A DNA stretch of 64,000 nucleotides from Pseudomonas sp. Irchel s3b2 (GTDB lineage: Bacteria; Pseudomonadota; Gammaproteobacteria; Pseudomonadales; Pseudomonadaceae). Numbering within the stretch: the stretch's first letter is position 1; each line of letters starts with the position of its first letter. Made by a program: the position numbers and the translations under genes. Below, in pieces: positions 1 through 8,758 of this stretch. The DNA is taken from contig NZ_FYEB01000012.1 in NCBI RefSeq assembly GCF_900187445.1, forward strand, positions 1 through 64,000, read 5' to 3'. The notes under the pieces were generated by a model, which did not search any database, was not told the DNA's origin, and saw only the letters and a list, made by a program, of their open reading frames with translations.

Positions 1-2
1 AA

Positions 3-116
3 AGCATACGCGGCCCCAAAATTGCCAAGCCCAAGGAATGGCTGGAGGGAAAGGCTGCCAATGCTCATGTGTCGACCGACCGGGTGCTTAAGGCCCATAA
101 AGGGAAAACACCTTGA
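3..116 (+). CDS. C-terminal end of an unidentified protein
   Basis: The third forward frame is open from the first bases to a TGA at 114-116. It encodes a lysine-rich tail containing EWLEGKAANAH and ending HKGKTP. The composition looks like a genuine protein end rather than a random frame, and it points the same way as the chemoreceptor that follows. I cannot assign a family because the rest of the gene lies before the window. Confidence 0.4.
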   Translation, partial: SIRGPKIAKPKEWLEGKAANAHVSTDRVLKAHKGKTP

Positions 117-358
117 AAGGGCTGGCTGTAAAAGCGAAACCGCCAGCGGCCGTGACCGCAGAAATGGATATGTACTCCACTCCCAATACCAAGCCCCGCC
201 AGATCCGACTTACCCGCGAAGCTTTTTGTCACCCGAAAAATCTCACGCACTTCTATTGATCTGCTGCAACCCCCCACTACTAACGGACCATAGATAATGG
301 CCTTGTAGTGGCGTTTAATGCGGATACAACAATTAGAAGATGTCTGGGGTGACAAACA
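117..358. other. Intergenic stretch before the chemoreceptor
   Basis: No convincing coding frame or palindrome was seen. It presumably holds the promoter of the chemoreceptor. A GGGGTG ribosome-binding-like stretch lies about 8 bases before the ATG at 359. Confidence 0.5.
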
Positions 359-1963
359 ATGATGCGAGACGGGTCTCTGGCTGGGGCAGTGCCCGCAGCC
401 GTACTTTTGCCGAAAAACCTTTGGCTCACGCCGACCTTGCAAAGCATCGCCCTGATGCTATTGCTGTGCGCCATGGCATTGGCTGGCTGGTCGCTTTACC
501 TTGGCCTGCCATTGGCCGTGCTGATTATCTGGCTGCCGCGCCTGCGTTCGCGCACGCTCCCCGAGGCTATCCCTGCAGACGGCACCAGCGCTATCGCCGG
601 ATTGACTCGCGATCTTTCCTACACCACCAGTCACAACGCCTTGTCGGCCGCCGGCGTGGCCTATTCGGTCAAGCAACTGGCAGACAAACTGCAATCGCAG
701 CTCAACGCCGCGGCGCAGATTGTCAGCAGCGCCGAAGTGATGATCGCGACCGAACACGCTACGTCGAAGCTCAGTCGGGAAGCCTTGAGCGCGGCCAGCG
801 AAGCCCATCAGAGCAGCGCGGCAGGGCGCACTGAGCTGGTCGAGTCCATTGCGCGCATGCATCAACTCAGTCAACGTGCCAGCAGCAGCCGCGAGCTGAT
901 CGAAGCCCTGAGCCTGCGCAGCGACGATATCCAGCGGGTCACGCTGGTGATTCAGTCCATCGCCAGCCAGACCAATTTGTTGGCGCTGAACGCGGCTATC
1001 GAAGCCGCGCGGGCCGGCGAGCACGGTCGCGGTTTTGCGGTGGTGGCCGATGAGGTTCGCGGGCTGGCCGCGCGCACGGCGACGGCGACCGGTGAAGTCG
1101 GGGAGATGGTCGCCGACATTCAACAACGCACCGCGCAAGTGGTGGAACAGATTCGTCAACTGGCCAGCGATCTGAATACCGGCGTCGAGCAGGTCGAGCA
1201 CACGGGGCAGCATTTGGAAAACATCGCGCGCCTGGCGGCCGGCGTCGAAAGCCAGGTCGGAGAAATCGCTCTGGGTGCGGACACCAATCGCGAACAGCTC
1301 GACAGTCTGTTCCATGCCATCGAACAGATGCGCAGCGATCTGGCGATCAGCGACCAGCAGACCCAGCGGCTCGCCCAGGCTGCGGTACAAATGGAAGGGC
1401 AGGCCGAAACCATCAGTGAACGCCTTGCAGCAGTCGGACTGGATGACTATCACCAGCGGATTTACGACCTGGCCCGCGAAGGTGCGAGTCAGATTGCGGC
1501 GCGTTTTGAAGCGGATATCGATCAGGGCCGGATCAGCCTCGATGACTTGTTTGATCGCAATTACCAGGCGATCCTCAACACCAGTCCGGCCAAGTACCAG
1601 ACCCGTTTCGACCGCTACACCGATCAGGTCTTGCCGGCGATTCAGGAACCGTTGCTGCCGCGCCATGAAGGCCTGGTATTCGCCATCGCCTGCACGCAGC
1701 AGGGTTATGTGCCGACCCACAACACCGTGTTCAGCCAACCACTGACCGGTGATGTGCAGGTCGATACCCTGCAAAACCGCACCAAGCGCAAGTTCGCCGA
1801 CCGCACCGGGATCCGCTGTGGCAGCCATCAACAGGCCGTGCTGTTGCAGACCTACACCCGCGACACCGGTGAACTGATGCACGATCTCTCGGTGCCGATC
1901 ATGCTCAAGGGCCGGCATTGGGGTGGGTTGCGCTTGGGTTACAAGCCAGAACGTCCTCGCTGA
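359..1963 (+). CDS. Methyl-accepting chemotaxis protein with a C-terminal sensory domain
   Basis: The 534-residue product should relay a chemical signal to the CheA/CheW array at the inner membrane. Residues about 20-60 form a membrane hairpin (LMLLLCAMALAG, then LAVLIIWLP). No periplasmic ligand domain lies between the segments and no HAMP is obvious. The conserved cytoplasmic hairpin tip is clear at about 198-245 (QTNLLALNAAIEAARAGEHG, then VVADEVRGLA). After the coiled coil, residues about 385-534 form a separate domain with the motifs YVPTHN, NRTKRKF and DRTGIRC, known as a C-terminal module of some pseudomonad receptors. Sensing is therefore probably cytoplasmic. ATG 359 is followed directly by a second ATG at 362. 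The family call is secure; the ligand is unknown. Confidence 0.93.
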   Translation: MMRDGSLAGAVPAAVLLPKNLWLTPTLQSIALMLLLCAMALAGWSLYLGLPLAVLIIWLPRLRSRTLPEAIPADGTSAIAGLTRDLSYTTSHNALSAAGVAYSVKQLADKLQSQLNAAAQIVSSAEVMIATEHATSKLSREALSAASEAHQSSAAGRTELVESIARMHQLSQRASSSRELIEALSLRSDDIQRVTLVIQSIASQTNLLALNAAIEAARAGEHGRGFAVVADEVRGLAARTATATGEVGEMVADIQQRTAQVVEQIRQLASDLNTGVEQVEHTGQHLENIARLAAGVESQVGEIALGADTNREQLDSLFHAIEQMRSDLAISDQQTQRLAQAAVQMEGQAETISERLAAVGLDDYHQRIYDLAREGASQIAARFEADIDQGRISLDDLFDRNYQAILNTSPAKYQTRFDRYTDQVLPAIQEPLLPRHEGLVFAIACTQQGYVPTHNTVFSQPLTGDVQVDTLQNRTKRKFADRTGIRCGSHQQAVLLQTYTRDTGELMHDLSVPIMLKGRHWGGLRLGYKPERPR

Positions 1964-1967
1964 GAGA

Positions 1968-2207
1968 TTAGTGGATCTGGTGCATGCGCAGGTTCAGGTC
2001 GTCGACCACATGCGCCCAATCGGCGTCTTCACGCAGTTGTTCTTTGAGGAAGCCGGCTTGTTGCGGGGTCCAGAACTCGGCCTCGATGAGTTTCTTGTCA
2101 TCGGGCAAGGGTGAGTGACGGGCAATGAAATCGTCGATGGCCTTCTCGCTGGAGTCCAGGCCGAGCTGGTCGAACAAGCCTTTCAAATCATGAGTGGGTG
2201 AATCCAT
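1968..2207 (-). CDS. DUF2789 family protein
   Basis: A 79-residue small acidic protein. The pattern THDLKGLFDQLGL, then DDFIARH, then LIEAEFWTPQQAGFLKEQL matches DUF2789, whose function is unknown. The frame can be extended upstream, but an AAGGAG site sits six bases before the ATG at 2207, so this start is preferred over the ATG two codons earlier. It is convergent with the chemoreceptor and only four bases separate their ends. Confidence 0.85.
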   Translation of the reverse strand: MDSPTHDLKGLFDQLGLDSSEKAIDDFIARHSPLPDDKKLIEAEFWTPQQAGFLKEQLREDADWAHVVDDLNLRMHQIH

Positions 2208-2357
2208 CTTCATCTCCTTGCAGATAATCTGTCGCGTCGAGTGCGAGATCCGAGGTGCGGCTTCATTGCATCTGAGAGGCATTTGAGAGAGCCGCGCTTC
2301 AGGCGTTCGATAGCGATATTCAAATGCAGGGATGAGCATAGACTGCAAATCCGATGA

Positions 2358-2588
2358 TCAGGCGTTCAATGCCCCTTCATCGACGGCCACTTTCAGAGCC
2401 TTGGCAGCTTCCTGGGCGGCAATGGCCGCGACATCCGCGGTCTTGAACCAGCGATCCTTTTCGACCTGGTGATACGTCACAGTGGTCAACGGCGGTTTGG
2501 CGCGCATGATAATGACTGCCTGGAATTCGCCGTCGACCTCTCTGGCTTCGCCCCGGATAAAAAATTCACCGATATCAAATTCCGTCAC
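2358..2588 (-). CDS. Conserved hypothetical protein, 76 aa
   Basis: It starts with GTG and has an AAGGGA site about ten bases upstream. The sequence suggests a small soluble beta/alpha protein (VDGEFQAVIIMRAK, then YHQVEKDRWFKTADVAAIAAQEAAKAL). I recognise the style of short pseudomonad proteins but no named domain. It lies upstream of the DUF2789 gene on the same strand with a 150-base gap, so it is probably a separate transcript. Confidence 0.65.
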   Translation of the reverse strand: MTEFDIGEFFIRGEAREVDGEFQAVIIMRAKPPLTTVTYHQVEKDRWFKTADVAAIAAQEAAKALKVAVDEGALNA

Positions 2589-2743
2589 CTGGCAGTCTTC
2601 CCTTGGAAATAGTTGTTGTGTCGACCGCCGCCCGCCTTGGGGAGGGGTTTCATTGGTCGGGCAGTATGGCAGTAGTTGCCTGCCGGCGGCTGAGTTAAGT
2701 CGCCGGTGTGACGAAACGTCTATAGAAGTGAATGCTGCGTGTC

Positions 2744-2992
2744 TCAGCTGCGTGCCTCGAGTGAGCGGGCAAGGGCGCAGGCTTCGTTATGATTGGCGCG
2801 GAAACCTCTTACACGTCCGGTGGATATTTCTCTGATGTGGAAAAAGGCGTTGCCGGCCAATACCACCTGAAAACGCGGGAGCAGAAGCTCTTCAGGAAGG
2901 AAGTCCTGCTGCTGGAGCCCCATCGAATGCAGAGGTGATGAGCCGTTTGTGTATCGGGTATGAGGTTGGGCAAAGTGAGTCAGTCTGCACAT
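2744..2992 (-). CDS. Hypothetical protein, 82 aa
   Basis: The start at 2992 is chosen because AAAAGGA lies seven bases upstream. The longer frame to 3097 has no such site. The product (MCRLTHFAQPH, then FQVVLAGNAFFHIREISTGRVRGF and a tail rich in Ala and Arg) has the length of small pseudomonad proteins. No domain recognised. Confidence 0.5.
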   Translation of the reverse strand: MCRLTHFAQPHTRYTNGSSPLHSMGLQQQDFLPEELLLPRFQVVLAGNAFFHIREISTGRVRGFRANHNEACALARSLEARS

Positions 2993-3421
2993 ATGAAGTC
3001 CTTTTCGTGGTTTTACCGACGTGTGTACGTTGTTATGGGTAGTCTCGGTGAGCATGGCTGCTCTAGAATCCATCAATGGTTGGCCATTGACGCTCATCTA
3101 AAGCAATTTTTTACTGGCGATATGTCGGAAAAGTGCTTTTTTTAAAGAGAATTTTCCCTAAAGTTGGTAATCCGGTTTTCTCTGGCCGTCAGAAGGGCGT
3201 TTTCCTTCAACATCTGACGACCGCCAGGCAAGACGACGTGAGGGATGTTCCAGTAATCTTCTCGAACCTCGCGATGAATGGGTCCTCTGCTCATTCCAGG
3301 ATTCGACCCGGGTCATTTGGCTACACCTCGGCATTGCCGCTTTTTTCTGCTGTGCGCATTTCCCGCGCACGGCGTCATTTTCAGATGTGGGGATGTTTCC
3401 TTGGCAGTAAGTAATCTCGAT
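2993..3421. other. Intergenic stretch, no supported gene
   Basis: Overlapping frames of about 90 codons occur on both strands near 3133-3427. Neither has a ribosome-binding site or protein-like composition. The segment presumably contains divergent promoters for the genes on either side. Confidence 0.45.
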
Positions 3422-3871
3422 ATGCATGCTTTGTTCGTACTGGGTGATTTGCGCGCAAAGCTGGTTAAACAGTTTCAGTCACGTTTCGTCTACATCACTG
3501 AACAGAACGCTGAAGGCATTTACATTGCCGAACTGGACACTGAATCAGCGCTGGTGGTGGATGACAAACCCGGGCTTAAACTCAAGGTCGGCGATCATTT
3601 CAGCGCCTCTGTATTGCCCAGCCGCGAAGGCGGCAAGCTGGACATCAAGTTCCGCGAAATCAAACTGACGGTATACGGGCTGGGGGATTACGCATTCGTG
3701 ACCACCACAGACGGCCACGGCATTGTGTTCAAGGAAGGTCATAGCGTGGTGATGGTGTTCGCAGCCCACCAACAATTGCAGGAAGGCCTGACAAAAACCC
3801 TGAAAGCCGTGACTGCCAAGGCTGCCAAGTGGCGCAAGGGTGAACTGGTGACCTTCAAGGCCAGCGAGTAA
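3422..3871 (+). CDS. Conserved hypothetical protein, 149 aa
   Basis: Start ATG 3422 gives MHALFVLGDLRAKLVKQF. Upstream codons in frame do not look coding. The body alternates beta-like stretches (YITEQNAEGIYIAELD, then LKVGDHFSASVLP, DIKFREIKL) with a lysine-rich helical tail. The end overlaps the start of the next gene (TAATGA), so the two are translationally coupled. No family is recognised. Confidence 0.6.
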   Translation: MHALFVLGDLRAKLVKQFQSRFVYITEQNAEGIYIAELDTESALVVDDKPGLKLKVGDHFSASVLPSREGGKLDIKFREIKLTVYGLGDYAFVTTTDGHGIVFKEGHSVVMVFAAHQQLQEGLTKTLKAVTAKAAKWRKGELVTFKASE

Positions 3872-4074
3872 TGACCCTGAGTCGCGCCGATTTCCATGAA
3901 CAGAACCAGGCCAGTGCCCACGCCGAGGCGCAGCGCTTGTTGGCTCAAAAGGCCGTTCTACAGGGAGTCTGGCTGAGTTGGGTGGCGTCACAGATCTACC
4001 TGTTGCGTCCGGCGGTGTACGCCAGCATGGTCAGAAGAGAGCTTGCACGCTTGCAGGAACCTTCCGAAAATTAG
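3871..4074 (+). CDS. Small hypothetical protein coupled to the preceding gene
   Basis: The 67-residue product begins at an ATG sharing bases with the TAA stop of the upstream gene. It is predicted to be mainly helical (FHEQNQASAHAEAQRLLAQKAVLQ), followed by a short hydrophobic stretch VWLSWVASQIYLL that could be a membrane-binding helix. No family is recognised. The coupling argues that the two proteins act together. Confidence 0.6.
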   Translation: MTLSRADFHEQNQASAHAEAQRLLAQKAVLQGVWLSWVASQIYLLRPAVYASMVRRELARLQEPSEN

Positions 4075-4193
4075 TCCTCGCCCCTCGAAAGCAGGAACCT
4101 CAACTACAGTCAGATGACTGAGTATTCAGAGGCTTGCGGTCTTCTTTGTCAGGCCATCCTGCTATTGCTGTGAACAGCACGAGGTGCAAAAGC

Positions 4194-5210
4194 ATGAAGG
4201 GATTTCGACGGTTACTGGCCGCTACCCTGGCCACGTTCAGTTTATTGGCTTCACCCGTTCCGGTGTTCGCTGCTCAGGCGCCGATTCATTTCGCCGACCT
4301 GAACTGGGAAAGCGGCAGTCTGATCACCGATATTCTGCGGATCATCGTCGAGAAGGGCTATGGCTTGCCGACCGACACCTTGCCGGGGACGACCATTACC
4401 CTGGAGACCGCATTGGCCAACAATGACATTCAGGTCATTGGCGAAGAATGGGCCGGTCGCAGCCCGGTCTGGGTCAAGGCTGAAGCCGAGGGCAAAGTCG
4501 CGGCCCTGGGCGATACGGTCAAGGGCGCCACCGAGGGCTGGTGGGTGCCGGAGTACGTGATCAAGGGCGACCCGGCCAAGGGCATCAAGCCGATGGCGCC
4601 GGATCTGCGCAGTATCAGTGATCTGCCACGCTACAAGGACGTGTTCAAAGACCCGGAAACCCCGGGCAAGGGGCGTTTTCTCAACAGCCCGATCGGCTGG
4701 ACGTCGGAAGTGGTCAACAAACAGAAGCTCAAGGCGTACGGGCTGGACGACAGCTACGTGAACTTTCGCAGTGGTTCGGGGGCGGCGCTGGACGCAGAGA
4801 TCAGTTCGTCGATTCGTCGCGGCAAACCGGTCCTGTTCTATTACTGGTCCCCGACGCCGTTGCTCGGCCGTTTCAAACTGATTCAGCTGCAAGAGCCACC
4901 GTTCGATGCCGAAGCCTGGAAAACCCTGACCGACGCCGACAACCCCAATCCGAAACCGACTCGCTCGCTGCCCTCGAAGCTGTCCATCGGCGTGTCCACG
5001 CCATTCCAGAAGCAATACCCGCAGATTGCCGAGTTCTTCACCAAGGTCGATTTACCGATCGAAGCATTGAACAAAGCCTTGGCTGACATGAGCGAAAAAC
5101 ACACCCCGCCACGTCAAGCGGCGGAGGCGTTCATGAAAGCGCACCCGGACGTGTGGCGGGCCTGGGTGCCCAAGGATGTGGCGGATAAGGTGTCTGCCGC
5201 CCTGAAATAA
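4194..5210 (+). CDS. Glycine betaine/choline-type ABC transporter substrate-binding protein
   Basis: A 338-residue periplasmic binding protein of the OpuAC/ProX superfamily. Start ATG 4194 gives a classic signal peptide (KGFRRLLAATLATFSLLAS, cleavage near PVFAAQA). The mature part has HFADLNWESGSLITDILRII, EEWAGRS, GWTSEVV and YYWSPTPLLGRF, and the tryptophan and tyrosine residues fit an aromatic cage for a quaternary amine. No permease or ATPase gene is adjacent, so it would act as an orphan component. The exact ligand is inferred from the family only. A longer frame from 4134 would place the signal peptide internally and is rejected. Confidence 0.85.
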   Translation: MKGFRRLLAATLATFSLLASPVPVFAAQAPIHFADLNWESGSLITDILRIIVEKGYGLPTDTLPGTTITLETALANNDIQVIGEEWAGRSPVWVKAEAEGKVAALGDTVKGATEGWWVPEYVIKGDPAKGIKPMAPDLRSISDLPRYKDVFKDPETPGKGRFLNSPIGWTSEVVNKQKLKAYGLDDSYVNFRSGSGAALDAEISSSIRRGKPVLFYYWSPTPLLGRFKLIQLQEPPFDAEAWKTLTDADNPNPKPTRSLPSKLSIGVSTPFQKQYPQIAEFFTKVDLPIEALNKALADMSEKHTPPRQAAEAFMKAHPDVWRAWVPKDVADKVSAALK

Positions 5211-5249
5211 ACCGATGTATGTAACCCGGGAACTCCCGGATGTACATAA

Positions 5250-5337
5250 AACTCGCAGGAGCTGCCGCAGGCTGCGATCTTCTGACTTTGCTTTAAAAAA
5301 ACAAGATCAAAAGATCGCAGCCTGCGGCAGCTCCTAC
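5250..5337. repeat. REP-type inverted repeat
   Basis: Two arms built on GCAGGAGCTGCCGCAGGCTG and its complement enclose about 36 bases. This is the common pseudomonad extragenic palindrome. It lies between the binding-protein gene and the DUF3995 gene and may act as a transcription terminator or mRNA stabiliser. Confidence 0.75.
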
Positions 5338-5416
5338 GGGGGAGATAGCGAATACCCTTACAAAAACGCGCAAGGAAGTTCATCCTGCTGCAACATTTCA
5401 CGCTGAATGTCTGAAT

Positions 5417-5854
5417 ATGAGCCTTTTGGTCGCGCAATGGATTGCAGCAATCTTTTTATTGATCAGCCTGGTCCACCTGTATTGGGCAGCGGGTGGCAAG
5501 TGGGGCAGCGAGGCGGCGGTGCCGCGCGTGTCCGGGGAGGGCGGTGAGGCATCAAGGCCTGCGTTCAAGCCGTCGGGCTTCGTAACGTTGCTGGTGGCGG
5601 TGGGTTTACTGCTGATCGCGATGCTGGTGTGCCTGCGGGTCGGGCTGTATCTGCCCACGGTGCATCACTGGTCGCTGCAATGGGTGATCAGCGCGATCGC
5701 GATGCTGATGTTTGCCCGGGCGATCGGTGATTCGAATTTGGTGGGGTTTTTCAAGGAGATCAAGGATTCGCAGTTTGCCCGGCTCGATACCTGGGCCTAT
5801 TCACCGCTGTGTGTGGTGTTGGGCGCTGGATTGTTGGCGGTGGCCTGGATCTGA
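5417..5854 (+). CDS. DUF3995 family membrane protein
   Basis: A 145-residue inner-membrane protein with four likely transmembrane segments: residues 5-25 (VAQWIAAIFLLISLVHLYWA), about 54-76, 84-103 and 124-144. The N-terminal LVHLYWAAGGKWG is the DUF3995 signature. Function unknown. It is convergent with mrpG and separated from it by a REP palindrome. Confidence 0.8.
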   Translation: MSLLVAQWIAAIFLLISLVHLYWAAGGKWGSEAAVPRVSGEGGEASRPAFKPSGFVTLLVAVGLLLIAMLVCLRVGLYLPTVHHWSLQWVISAIAMLMFARAIGDSNLVGFFKEIKDSQFARLDTWAYSPLCVVLGAGLLAVAWI

Positions 5855-5856
5855 AA

Positions 5857-5926
5857 AGCTTCGCGGGCAAGCCTCGCTCCAGGTACACCGTTTACCTGTA
5901 GGAGCGAGGCTTGCCCGCGAAGAGGC
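5857..5926. repeat. REP-type inverted repeat
   Basis: The arms CTTCGCGGGCAAGCCTCGCT and AGCGAGGCTTGCCCGCGAAG form a long perfect stem around a short loop. It lies between the convergent DUF3995 and mrpG ends, where it probably serves as a two-way terminator. Confidence 0.8.
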
Positions 5927-5953
5927 CCTACCATTCAACACAAGCCCGCGGAT

Positions 5954-6316
5954 TTAACTCCCTGTTTCCGTCCGCCGACTACTCACCTCAGCCGGCACAT
6001 CATCCCCCGCCATGCGCTTGCGAAACAGCGCCGCCCGGGCCAGCAACAGCGTGGTCACCGGTACCGTGATAGACAACAGAACCGGAATCAGCCAGGCATG
6101 CAGCGCCGGCGCCGAGTTAAGCGCCGAAAAGTAAATGATCGATGCCAGTGCCACGCACCACGCGCCCAACGTCGAGGCCAGCGCCGGCGGGTGCATGCGC
6201 TGGAAATAATCCTTCATCCGCAGCAGCCCGATCGCGCCGATCAGCGCAAACAGGCTGCCGAGCACCAGCAGAATCGCTACCGGTACTTCCACCCAAAGAG
6301 ACAATTCAGCACTCAT
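5954..6316 (-). CDS. mrpG: Mrp/Pha monovalent cation/H+ antiporter subunit G
   Basis: A 120-residue MnhG/PhaG family protein, last gene of the antiporter operon. Three transmembrane segments are visible: VPVAILLVLGSLFALIGAIG, a second around LASTLGAWCVALASIIYF, and a third around LIPVLLSITVPVTTLLLARA. The motif RMKDYFQRMHPPALASTLG is typical. Its ATG overlaps the mrpF stop by four bases. The charged tail is poorly conserved. Confidence 0.92.
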   Translation of the reverse strand: MSAELSLWVEVPVAILLVLGSLFALIGAIGLLRMKDYFQRMHPPALASTLGAWCVALASIIYFSALNSAPALHAWLIPVLLSITVPVTTLLLARAALFRKRMAGDDVPAEVSSRRTETGS

Positions 6317-6591
6317 TCGATCACCTCGCCACGCAACAGGAATTTGGCCAGGGCAAACGAGCCGACGAAGCCAAACAGAGCGATCAGCAGCGCCGCCTCG
6401 AAGTAAGTGTCACTGGCATAACGAATGCCCAGCGCGAGCATCATCAGCATGGCGACGATGTACAAGTAATCCAGGGCCAGAACCCGGTCCTGAGCCGACG
6501 GGCCCTTGAACAGGCGGATCAGGGTCAGAATCATCGCCATCGAAAAAAGGAACAGGCTCAGCAGGATCGCGTTCGACAGCAATACGCTCAT
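6313..6591 (-). CDS. mrpF: Mrp/Pha antiporter subunit F
   Basis: A 92-residue MnhF/PhaF protein with three hydrophobic segments. It carries the family motif RLFKGPSAQDRVLALDYLY, which includes the conserved Asp-Arg near the membrane. It overlaps mrpE and mrpG by four bases each, so translation is coupled. It forms part of the hetero-oligomeric cation/proton antiporter in the inner membrane. Confidence 0.93.
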   Translation of the reverse strand: MSVLLSNAILLSLFLFSMAMILTLIRLFKGPSAQDRVLALDYLYIVAMLMMLALGIRYASDTYFEAALLIALFGFVGSFALAKFLLRGEVIE

Positions 6592-7076
6592 TCGAAGATC
6601 TCCATCAAGGGGCGCTCATAGGTCGTCTTGAAGTGCCGGATGAATTGGCTTTCGTCATCCAGATCGAAAACGTGCAGCAACAGAATGCTGCGATCCAGCG
6701 CCAGTTCCGACCAGACTGTGCCGGGGACCACCGTGCAAATAATCGACAACGCGGCCAGGCCGTTGGCATCGCGCAAGTCCAGCGGCACCTTGATGAACCG
6801 CGAGCGAGGCGCACGACGGCCCGCGTTGAGCACGCCCCAAGCCACGGCGAGGTTGGACACAAGTACGTCACGCCCGACCAGCAAGAACAAACGCAGGATC
6901 ACCCCAGGACGACGAATGCGGATCGGCAGCGGTCGCAGCTTGCGCATCATCAACGGTGCGCAGAACCCCAGCATGGCGCCCAGCAATAGATTGCCGGGGC
7001 TCATCGACAGGTTCAACACCAGCCACAGCAGCCACAACGCCAGCGACAGCCACGGAGCAGGAAACAGACGCTTCAT
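6588..7076 (-). CDS. mrpE: Mrp/Pha antiporter subunit E
   Basis: The 162-residue product has a hydrophobic N-terminal half (LSLALWLLWLVLNLSM, LLLGAMLGF) and a cytoplasmic C-terminal half with ICTVVPGTVWSEL and LLLHVFDLDD. This order is typical of MrpE, which supports assembly of the complex. It overlaps mrpD and mrpF by four bases. Confidence 0.92.
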   Translation of the reverse strand: MKRLFPAPWLSLALWLLWLVLNLSMSPGNLLLGAMLGFCAPLMMRKLRPLPIRIRRPGVILRLFLLVGRDVLVSNLAVAWGVLNAGRRAPRSRFIKVPLDLRDANGLAALSIICTVVPGTVWSELALDRSILLLHVFDLDDESQFIRHFKTTYERPLMEIFE

Positions 7077-8758
7077 GGTTGCACCTCCAGCAGCGCCGTC
7101 TTGGCTTGCGGGCCTGGAATCACACGAGTGCCGAGCACCGCCATCACGTATTGCTGCGGGTTATTCAACGCTTGAGCGGCGGCCTGGGTGTAGCGCAGCA
7201 GCGGTTCAGCCTTGAACGTCAACGCAATGCTCAGCCCCAGCAGAATGACGATCGGCACGCATTCCAGGCGTCGCAGCAAGGGCGACGGCAGCTCTTGCGG
7301 GGTCCAGAAACGCTGGATGCCCAAACGCGAGAAAGCGATCAGCGAGGCCAGTCCGGACAAGATCAACAGGACGAGCAAACCCCACGCGCCGTTCGATATC
7401 GGTTCGTCGCTGCCATTGCCCAGGCCCAGCGGATTGAGCAAAGCGCTGAGCAGACCGAGTTTGCCGATAAACCCGGAAAGTGGCGGCATGCCGATGATCA
7501 GCAGGGCGCAGGCGATGAAGCTCAAACCGAGGAAGGCCATGGTCCAGGGGATCACTTGGCCGACCACGGCTTTGCGGTCGTCATCGAGGTTGAAGCCTTT
7601 GGGCGGCTGCAAGGATTCCAGGGGGCGTGGAAGCAGCTCGCCGTCATCGAACAGTGGCATTTCGTTGGCCGAGCGCGAGCGTTCGATCAATTCGGCCAGT
7701 AAGAACAGTGCGCTCAAGGCCAGGGTCGAGCTGACCAGATAGAACAACGCCGCGCCGATCAGGTTCGGCTGGGCGAAACCGATGGCCGACAACAGAATGC
7801 CGGCCGACACCAGAATGCTCAGGCTGGCCATGCGTTCCAGGCGTTGCGCGGCGAGGATCGCCACGGCGGCGCAGACGATGGTCGCCATGCCACCGTAAAT
7901 CAGCCAGTCGCCGCCGAAGTACGCGGATGCCCCGGCCTGCCCGGAGAACAGCAGCGTCCACAAGCGTAGCAAGGTGTAGACACCGACCTTGGTCATGATC
8001 GCGAACATCGCCGCTACTGGCGCGCTGGCCGCGGAATAGGCTGGCACCAGCCAAAAGTTCAGCGGCCACATCCCGGCCTTGGCCAGGAACGCCACTGCCA
8101 GAATGGCCGCGCCGGCATGCAGCAAACCGCGATCGGCTTCCGGCACCAACGGAATTTTCAGCGCCAGGTCGGCCATGTTCAGCGTACCGGTAACGCCGTA
8201 GATCAGCGCCGCGCCAATCAGAAACAGCGACGAGGCCAGCAGATTGATCGAGATGTAATGCAGCCCCGACGACACCCGCGCCCGGCCCGAACCGTGCAGC
8301 ATCAGCCCGTAAGAGGCGGCCAGAAGCACTTCGAAGAATACGAACAGGTTGAACAGGTCTGCCGTCAGGAAGGCGCCATACAGGCCCATCAACTGAATCT
8401 GGAACAGCGCATGGAAACTCGAGCCTGCACCGTCCCAGCGGGCCATGGCGAACAGCAACGCGCTGACGCCGATGATCCCGGTCAGCACCAGCATCAGCGC
8501 CGACAGACGATCGACCACCAGCACAATACCGAACGGCACCTGCCAGTTGCCCGGCAGGTACACACCGATGGAGCCGGGCACGCCGGTGGTTTGGGTCCAT
8601 TGCAGCAACATCACGGCAATGCCCAACCCCAGCAGGCTGGAGAACAGATTGATTTTGGCCTTTAACGGGCGGTGTTTCTCGCCGAGCATCAGCATCACCG
8701 CGGCGGTCAGCAGCGGTAGCAGAATCGGTGCAGCGATCAGGTGCGCCATCGGATTCAT
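7073..8758 (-). CDS. mrpD: Mrp/Pha antiporter subunit D
   Basis: A 561-residue proton-translocating subunit related to NuoM/NuoN of complex I, with about 14 transmembrane segments. The conserved core LYGAFLTADLFNLFVFFEVL carries the essential glutamate, and FLAKAGMWPLNFWLVPAYS carries the lysine of the channel. A hydrophilic insert with poly-acidic and basic residues lies near residues 360-390. It overlaps mrpC and mrpE by four bases. Confidence 0.94.
   Translation of the reverse strand: MNPMAHLIAAPILLPLLTAAVMLMLGEKHRPLKAKINLFSSLLGLGIAVMLLQWTQTTGVPGSIGVYLPGNWQVPFGIVLVVDRLSALMLVLTGIIGVSALLFAMARWDGAGSSFHALFQIQLMGLYGAFLTADLFNLFVFFEVLLAASYGLMLHGSGRARVSSGLHYISINLLASSLFLIGAALIYGVTGTLNMADLALKIPLVPEADRGLLHAGAAILAVAFLAKAGMWPLNFWLVPAYSAASAPVAAMFAIMTKVGVYTLLRLWTLLFSGQAGASAYFGGDWLIYGGMATIVCAAVAILAAQRLERMASLSILVSAGILLSAIGFAQPNLIGAALFYLVSSTLALSALFLLAELIERSRSANEMPLFDDGELLPRPLESLQPPKGFNLDDDRKAVVGQVIPWTMAFLGLSFIACALLIIGMPPLSGFIGKLGLLSALLNPLGLGNGSDEPISNGAWGLLVLLILSGLASLIAFSRLGIQRFWTPQELPSPLLRRLECVPIVILLGLSIALTFKAEPLLRYTQAAAQALNNPQQYVMAVLGTRVIPGPQAKTALLEVQP

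Noticed and set aside
458..1918. A 486-codon frame antisense to the chemoreceptor
   Set aside because: Shadow of the real gene; low-complexity Gln/Arg/Ala composition and no start signal.
3133..3427. Overlapping frames of about 90 codons on both strands
   Set aside because: No ribosome-binding sites, unusual composition and mutual overlap; treated as intergenic.
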